Below are positions 59,161 to 64,000 of a DNA stretch of 64,000 nt, one piece after another. The stretch spans positions 1,426,001 through 1,490,000 of the forward strand of contig NZ_CP023278.1 in assembly GCF_002896875.1 (NCBI RefSeq), read 5' to 3'. The position numbers were made by a program, and so were the translations under genes. Numbering within the stretch: position 1 is the first letter of the stretch; each line of letters starts with the position of its first letter. This DNA is from Nostoc sp. CENA543. Lineage in GTDB: Bacteria > Cyanobacteriota > Cyanobacteriia > Cyanobacteriales > Nostocaceae. The notes under the pieces are model-generated. The model ran no database searches. It had not been told where the DNA came from and worked only from the letters and a program-made list of their open reading frames with translations.

Positions 59161-59882
59161 GTCGTGCTAATCTAGTTAAAACCACTGGGATATTATTCAT
59201 TGTGCTGGTCGTGCTGCTAAATATTCCTTACGCCTTGCTAATTCACAACTTTGAGTATGATGATATCCTCAGAGAACCTGTAGACTATGTGTTGCAAAAG
59301 TTTCAATCTGGGGGTGCGGGATTAATTTTGACTTGGTTTATCTTCGGGTTGGCTGCCTTGTTGTTTATTCCTGCCAGCACCCTGCTACACCAGATTATGG
59401 CACAGAAGGATACACCATACCTCAAAACAGCTACGTTGATGGGCGCACTTTCGGGAATACTCCAGTCTGTCGGGTTAATGCGGTGGGTATTTGTTGTTCC
59501 TGTCTTGGCGAACCTATACAACAATCCTACAGCTAGTAAGACAACACGGGAAACTATCAGTGTTATCTATCAAGTAGTGCATCAATATGGTGGTGTGGTG
59601 ATTGGTGAATATCTAGGTCAAACTTTGCTTGTATTCTGGACTTTGGGTGTGGGAATAGCAATGCTGCACTCACCCTTATTTAAATCCTGGGTGGCGTACT
59701 TTGGATTAATGACAGTACCTTTGTTAGTGTTAGGGCAAAGTGAATTGCTAACAACGGTTATTCCTGCATCACCTGTATGGGAAGTCACTCCTGTCGGATT
59801 TATTTTGTGGGAAATCTGGATACTGATAATCGGAATATCTTCGGTACGAACACCGCAACACAGGATTGCATTGAGAAAGTGA
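59157..59882 (+). CDS. DUF4386-type membrane protein
   Basis: 241 residues with about six hydrophobic segments (9-31, 55-77, 88-115, 140-165, 172-195, 211-229). The layout and the cupin partner agree with DUF4386 proteins, which are unknown membrane proteins. It overlaps the cupin gene by 4 bases. Confidence 0.75.
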   Translation: MSRANLVKTTGILFIVLVVLLNIPYALLIHNFEYDDILREPVDYVLQKFQSGGAGLILTWFIFGLAALLFIPASTLLHQIMAQKDTPYLKTATLMGALSGILQSVGLMRWVFVVPVLANLYNNPTASKTTRETISVIYQVVHQYGGVVIGEYLGQTLLVFWTLGVGIAMLHSPLFKSWVAYFGLMTVPLLVLGQSELLTTVIPASPVWEVTPVGFILWEIWILIIGISSVRTPQHRIALRK

Positions 59883-60103
59883 GATTAATTATGGCAGAGT
59901 CCGCTTTGGTGCAATTGCTCAAGGAAAAGAGTCTAAAGAATAGTGATCACTAATTGAAATTAGTCAAAATTAGATGACAATACTATTGTTTACAGATTTG
60001 CGCCCAACTACGCTAGGGTAAAATCAATTCCCAGCCAATTACAGATTCAGACTATTGGCAAATTTGTAACTGCGCCAGGTTAAGCACACAGCACACATTG
60101 ATT

Positions 60104-62410
60104 ATGCAACGCATAATATACTCCAGGCAATTTGCTACCATGCGTCGATGGCTAATGATTTCACTGTTAGGCTTACTTGCCTTAATTGCGGCTCATGGGA
60201 TGGCATTAATTTACCGCATTCAGCCTGGAGTGTCGCTGTGGTTTCCCCCTTCTGGGGTAGCGATCGCCTTAACTTTTTGGTTTGGCCCTTGTGGTATTAT
60301 CCTCACTGGACTAGCATCTTTTTTGATGTCTCCCGCTTGGGGGTTTCATGGTTGGGAACGGTTGATTGCTTTGCCGGATATGCTAGAACCTCTAGTGGCT
60401 TGGCTATTTTATCGTTATTTTTGGCAAGGTTCTCGCACACTCAATACCCTCAAAGATGTTGCCTTTTTTATTTTCAGCGTACCTCTAATTGCCAGTGCAA
60501 CTTTAGCGATTGTTGGTAACTTGACTCTGGTGGCTATAGATAAAATGCCAATTACCAATTTAGGGAATAGTATTCCCCATTGGTGGTTAGGTAATGCAAT
60601 GGGAGTCATGGCTATTACCCCGACGGCTTTGTTAGTGATTACTCCCTATCTGCAATCTCACGGCTGTTTACCCAGTGCTGAACCTTTAAACTCTTCATTT
60701 GTTTCGCCTAATTTCCCGCCTTCCCGCCGCTTTCTCTTAGAATTCAGCACCATCATTTTACTTTGTGTGGCGATCGCCTCTCTCACCGTCGCTGAAACTC
60801 ATGAGGATGGCTTTCGATTTCAGCAATTATCTTTTTTGAGCTTTATTCCAGTAATTTGGGCTGCAACTCGCTTTGGTGTCACCTGTGGGATGTTAATCTC
60901 TAGCTTTTGCGTATTGGTGACTTTGTTCTTTTATTTAGTTGCTTATCCCAACGCTATGTCCTTACCGACATTTCCCGTAGAAGCAGAGGTGCTGCACGTT
61001 CACAAGCTGAGTCTATTAGTACAGTGTATTGTGAGTTTATTTGTGGGAATTGCGATTACAGAACGGTCAAAAATTCAAGTAGAGTTAGCAGTAGAAAGAG
61101 TCCGACGGGGAGAATATCAAGTCCAGGCAGAATTATCAGAAAAACTCATCCAACTCAATCAATCATTGGCTAAAACCAATACTTCCTTAGAAGAATCCCA
61201 CCGTGAAAAAGATGAATTACTCCAGCGTGAACAAAATGCAAGAAGTGACGCGGAAAAAGCCAATCGGTTAAAAGATGAATTTCTAGCCGTGCTTTCCCAT
61301 GAATTGCGTACTCCCTTAAACCCGATTTTAGGCTGGGCGACATTATTAAAAAGGAGTAATTTGGATGAAGCTACAAAGATGCGAGGGATAGAAACTATTG
61401 AGCGCAATGCTAAATTACAAATTCAACTCATTGAAGATTTATTAGATGTTTCTCGCATCCAACAGGGAAAAATCAATTTAAATATTCAGCCTATAGATTT
61501 AGCTAACACAATTTTAGAAGCCCAAGAAACTGTCAGACTAGCAAGAGAAGCAAAAAATATTAGCATAGAAACAATATTAGATCACAACATTGCTGTGGTT
61601 GCAGGTGATGCAGCCAGGTTACAACAAATTATCTGGAATTTGCTAGCTAATGCGGTAAAGTTTACGCCTTCAGATGGGAAGATACAAGTTGTTTTACAAC
61701 AGGTTAATAACTATGCTCAGGTTCAAGTTAAAGATAATGGTAAAGGTATTAGCTCAGAATTTCTTCCCTATGTATTTGACTATTTTCGCCAAGCGGATGC
61801 TACACTGACAAGACAATTTGGTGGACTAGGTTTAGGGCTAGCGATTGTTAAGCATCTAACAGAAATACATGGTGGTACTGTCACCGCTAGCAGTGAAGGA
61901 GAAGGGAAAGGGGCAACATTTACAGTCAGATTACCATTAATGTCTGATAGACCCCAAATGATCCAAAAAAACGGACAAAGTAATCATGCTTTAAGTTTGT
62001 CGGGTTTCTCTATAGTAGTAGTGGATGATGATATCGATACAGGTGACTTTCTTCATTACATATTGTCACAATCTGGAGCGAGAGTAACAGCAGTAACATC
62101 AGCTGGCGAAGCTTTAGAAATTATCGCTAAATCTCAAGTTGATTTACTATTAAGTGATGTTGGAATGCCAGGAATCGATGGTTATACACTCATGCGATTA
62201 ATTCGAGCTATGCCTCTAGAAAAAGGTGGGAAAACACCTGCGATCGCTCTTACAGCCTATGCAGGAGAAATTAATCAAAAACAAGCATTAGATGCGGGCT
62301 TTCAAAAGCACTTAGTTAAGCCTGTAGAAACAGAGATATTATTTCAAACCATATCAGAAGTTTTAGCTACAGCCAGTTCAGAATCTAGTTGTATTTCTAT
62401 ACAAAATTAA
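60104..62410 (+). CDS. Hybrid sensor histidine kinase, MASE1-HisKA-HATPase-REC
   Basis: 768 residues from ATG 60104. A MASE1 membrane-sensor region of about eight helices (residues 15-325) is followed by a coiled-coil, HisKA with LSHELRTPL (H399), the HATPase (NLLANAVKFTP, GLGLGLAIVKHL) and a C-terminal receiver domain with D685 in LLLSDVGMPGIDGY. So it phosphorylates its own receiver and possibly a partner. Signal unknown. Confidence 0.93.
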   Translation: MQRIIYSRQFATMRRWLMISLLGLLALIAAHGMALIYRIQPGVSLWFPPSGVAIALTFWFGPCGIILTGLASFLMSPAWGFHGWERLIALPDMLEPLVAWLFYRYFWQGSRTLNTLKDVAFFIFSVPLIASATLAIVGNLTLVAIDKMPITNLGNSIPHWWLGNAMGVMAITPTALLVITPYLQSHGCLPSAEPLNSSFVSPNFPPSRRFLLEFSTIILLCVAIASLTVAETHEDGFRFQQLSFLSFIPVIWAATRFGVTCGMLISSFCVLVTLFFYLVAYPNAMSLPTFPVEAEVLHVHKLSLLVQCIVSLFVGIAITERSKIQVELAVERVRRGEYQVQAELSEKLIQLNQSLAKTNTSLEESHREKDELLQREQNARSDAEKANRLKDEFLAVLSHELRTPLNPILGWATLLKRSNLDEATKMRGIETIERNAKLQIQLIEDLLDVSRIQQGKINLNIQPIDLANTILEAQETVRLAREAKNISIETILDHNIAVVAGDAARLQQIIWNLLANAVKFTPSDGKIQVVLQQVNNYAQVQVKDNGKGISSEFLPYVFDYFRQADATLTRQFGGLGLGLAIVKHLTEIHGGTVTASSEGEGKGATFTVRLPLMSDRPQMIQKNGQSNHALSLSGFSIVVVDDDIDTGDFLHYILSQSGARVTAVTSAGEALEIIAKSQVDLLLSDVGMPGIDGYTLMRLIRAMPLEKGGKTPAIALTAYAGEINQKQALDAGFQKHLVKPVETEILFQTISEVLATASSESSCISIQN

Positions 62411-62418
62411 ATTTATTT

Positions 62419-63300
62419 ATGGCAATCAATCAAGTCAGAAAAGCAGTAATTCCGGCTGCCGGGTTTGGTACTAGATTATTTCCTGCTACCAAAGTTGTCA
62501 AAAAAGAACTATTCCCGATTATTGACGAAACAGGGAGAGCAAAACCTGTAATTTTAGCAATTGTGGAAGAAGCAATCAGTGCGGGTATTACAGAAGTAGG
62601 TATTGTTGTCCAACCTGATGATGTGGAGATTTTTGCCGATTTATTTCACAATCCACCCAAACCACAACTTTGGCAAAAACTCTCACCATCCAATCAAGAA
62701 TATAGTCAATATCTGCAAGAATTAGGTAAGAAAGTTGTCCTATTAACCCAACAAGAACAAGAAGGATATGGTCATGCAGTATTTTGTGCTAAAGAATGGG
62801 TACAAAATGAGCCATTTTTAGTAATGTTGGGTGATCATATCTATAAATCTGACATTGATAAATCCTGTGCGCGACAATTGATTGAAATTTATCAACAATT
62901 TAATCAAAGTGTAGTTAGCTTAACTACCATGCCTGCTGAAATTATCGATAAAGCTGGATGTGTAGCAGGAGTATGGCAAGAGTTAAATTCACTATTAACA
63001 ATCACACAACTAGCAGAAAAGCCCAGTATTGATTATGCACGCCAGCATTTACGAGTAGAAGGCATAGCAGAAGATGAATTTTTATGTGTATTTGGATTAT
63101 ATGTATTGACACCAAAAATTTTTGATTTTTTGGCACAAAGCATTGAGGAAAATAGCCGCTATCGTGGTGAGTTTCAGTTAACAACTTGCTTGGATAAATT
63201 GTGTCAAGCCGAAAGGATGACAGGTTATGTCATACAAGGTAAATGTTTTGATACAGGTTTACCAGACACCTATCGCCAAACCTTAATTGATTTTATTTAG
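62419..63300 (+). CDS. galU: UTP--glucose-1-phosphate uridylyltransferase-like protein
   Basis: 293 residues. KAVIPAAGFGTRLFPATKVVKKELFPI is the nucleotidyl-transfer signature, followed by GYGHAVFCA and DHIY. GalU makes UDP-glucose for cell wall and exopolysaccharide. The start at ATG 62419 is 8 bases after the histidine-kinase stop; a longer frame at 62389 overlaps it and is unlikely. Confidence 0.88.
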   Translation: MAINQVRKAVIPAAGFGTRLFPATKVVKKELFPIIDETGRAKPVILAIVEEAISAGITEVGIVVQPDDVEIFADLFHNPPKPQLWQKLSPSNQEYSQYLQELGKKVVLLTQQEQEGYGHAVFCAKEWVQNEPFLVMLGDHIYKSDIDKSCARQLIEIYQQFNQSVVSLTTMPAEIIDKAGCVAGVWQELNSLLTITQLAEKPSIDYARQHLRVEGIAEDEFLCVFGLYVLTPKIFDFLAQSIEENSRYRGEFQLTTCLDKLCQAERMTGYVIQGKCFDTGLPDTYRQTLIDFI

Positions 63301-63349
63301 ATGAGATAAGACATAACCTTGTTATCAAAGTTTTCATCAGCAAGCAGCT

Positions 63350-63694
63350 TTAACATTTTTCCTGTTCAGCCTTGTAATTTAGCAGTCTATCACGCCAACC
63401 TTGCGAATCAAATCTAGACTGATTCACTTTGCGAATCGCTTGTGCTTGCTGCTGTCTTTGTTGTAAGTATGCTTCAACTTCTTGCTGGTATTTGAGATAA
63501 AAAGCAATTGTGGCGTATACATCAGCTAGCTGAAGTGATGGATAGCGATGAACAATTTCTTCGGCTGTTGTCCCTTGTTTAAAAACAGCAACTATGGTGT
63601 CTAGTGTGATGCGCGTTTTACTCACTAGAACCACACCGTCAGAGTTTATTTCTAGTGGTGCTGGTTCAGCTACAATTGTTAGTATCATAAACAT
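63350..63694 (-). CDS. DUF433 domain protein
   Basis: 114 residues (or 112 from the third codon). VSKTRITLDTIVAVFKQGTTAEEIVHRYPSLQLADVYATIAFYL is the DUF433 region, a small helix-turn-helix domain often found with PIN or DUF5615 toxins. No toxin gene is directly adjacent on its 3' side within this window. May be an antitoxin or a regulator. Confidence 0.85.
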   Translation of the reverse strand: MFMILTIVAEPAPLEINSDGVVLVSKTRITLDTIVAVFKQGTTAEEIVHRYPSLQLADVYATIAFYLKYQQEVEAYLQQRQQQAQAIRKVNQSRFDSQGWRDRLLNYKAEQEKC

Positions 63695-63824
63695 AATTAT
63701 ATATATTTTGATTGTAACATTTGAAGTGTATTGGTAGGCGATCGCACTACTGCTTTCATAGCTATTTAATTAACGACAGCTTCAGCGTCTAGACTCTTAA
63801 ATTAATACTCAAAGAATATACCAA

Positions 63825-64000
63825 TTATACTGAAGCCATTTCAGCAGTTTGGTTAGGCGATAAGGGTTCAAAATGAAGTAGCATCATCTGTTCTAAACGT
63901 AAACCAACAGATTCGTAAACACGTCCATCACGATCACTAAATTCAACCTCAAATGCTGTACCATTTGCCAATACTTCTACCACTGTGCCAACTTGTCCAC
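63825..64000 (-). CDS. DUF4926-type protein, C-terminal part (cut by window end)
   Basis: The minus strand from the window edge reads GQVGTVVEVLANGTAFEVEF, then SDRDGRVYESVGLRLEQM, ending at TAA 63825. This is the pattern of DUF4926 proteins, small beta-barrel proteins often paired with DUF6883 toxin-like proteins. The start lies outside the window. Confidence 0.75.
   Translation of the reverse strand, partial: GQVGTVVEVLANGTAFEVEFSDRDGRVYESVGLRLEQMMLLHFEPLSPNQTAEMASV

Noticed and set aside
59891-59953. Twenty-codon frame MAESALVQLLKEKSLKNSDH after the DUF4386 gene
   Set aside because: Too short to judge, no homologue known to me; could be a remnant but nothing supports a functional gene.

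Overview
The window reads as chromosome of a filamentous, probably heterocyst-forming cyanobacterium (Nostoc/Anabaena type). The reasons are very frequent HIP1 octamers (GCGATCGC), many short tandem heptanucleotide repeats between genes, a Nostocales-type gas-vesicle cluster with three tandem gvpA copies, a PsaJ-like photosystem I subunit, a cobalamin-pathway CbiG-CobJ fusion, and moderately AT-rich DNA. No rRNA, CRISPR array, transposase or phage structural gene was seen.

Layout. 1-5.3 kb holds the end of a DUF58 protein, cbiG-cobJ, a DppC-type permease, an HD-domain protein and tRNA-Gly(CCC). 5.6-16.3 kb is a defence-type island: type I restriction-modification genes hsdM, hsdS and hsdR, interrupted by three tandem copies (one broken) of a PD-(D/E)XK Rpn-like nuclease gene, a PIN toxin-antitoxin pair and small antitoxin-like genes. 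16.4-27 kb holds a stand-alone psaJ-like gene with a DUF4383 membrane protein, a double-glycine-leader peptide, ftsH, a secreted protein, gltX, tRNA-Asp, a BrnT-type toxin-antitoxin pair framed by repeats and hen1 remnants, and a large TPR STAND ATPase. 27.2-32.6 kb is an RNA-repair cluster: Hen1 (frameshifted), a P-loop kinase-like protein, a Thg1-like 3'-5' polymerase and a three-domain Pnkp. A second double-glycine-leader peptide gene follows it. 33-37.7 kb carries a Ca2+-type P-ATPase, a MITE-like inverted-repeat element, a LuxR regulator and a divergent DJ-1/isonitrile-hydratase-like gene.

37.9-48 kb is the gas-vesicle cluster. Read right to left it is gvpA, gvpA, gvpA, gvpC, gvpN, gvpJ, gvpK, gvpF, gvpG, (gvpV on the other strand), gvpW, then a double ArsA/Get3-type ATPase and a CDC48-type double AAA ATPase spaced as one operon. 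48.4-64 kb is mostly housekeeping and small regulatory units: a CocE/NonD hydrolase, an acyltransferase, Ddl, a COQ4-motif protein with a divergent TetR regulator and a perfect 19-bp palindrome between them, an Rnl2-like RNA ligase, an AraC regulator next to a cupin/DUF4386 pair, a MASE1 hybrid histidine kinase, a GalU-type uridylyltransferase, and DUF433 and DUF4926 genes.

The most interesting systems are: (i) Hen1/kinase/Thg1/Pnkp RNA repair, with hen1 broken by a 5-bp duplication and pnkp carrying an in-frame repeat insertion; (ii) a Get3/ArsA-like plus CDC48-like ATPase pair attached to gas-vesicle genes; (iii) two separated peptide genes sharing leader and ribosome-binding region but with unrelated cores. 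All functional statements rest on motif reading by eye. No database search was run.
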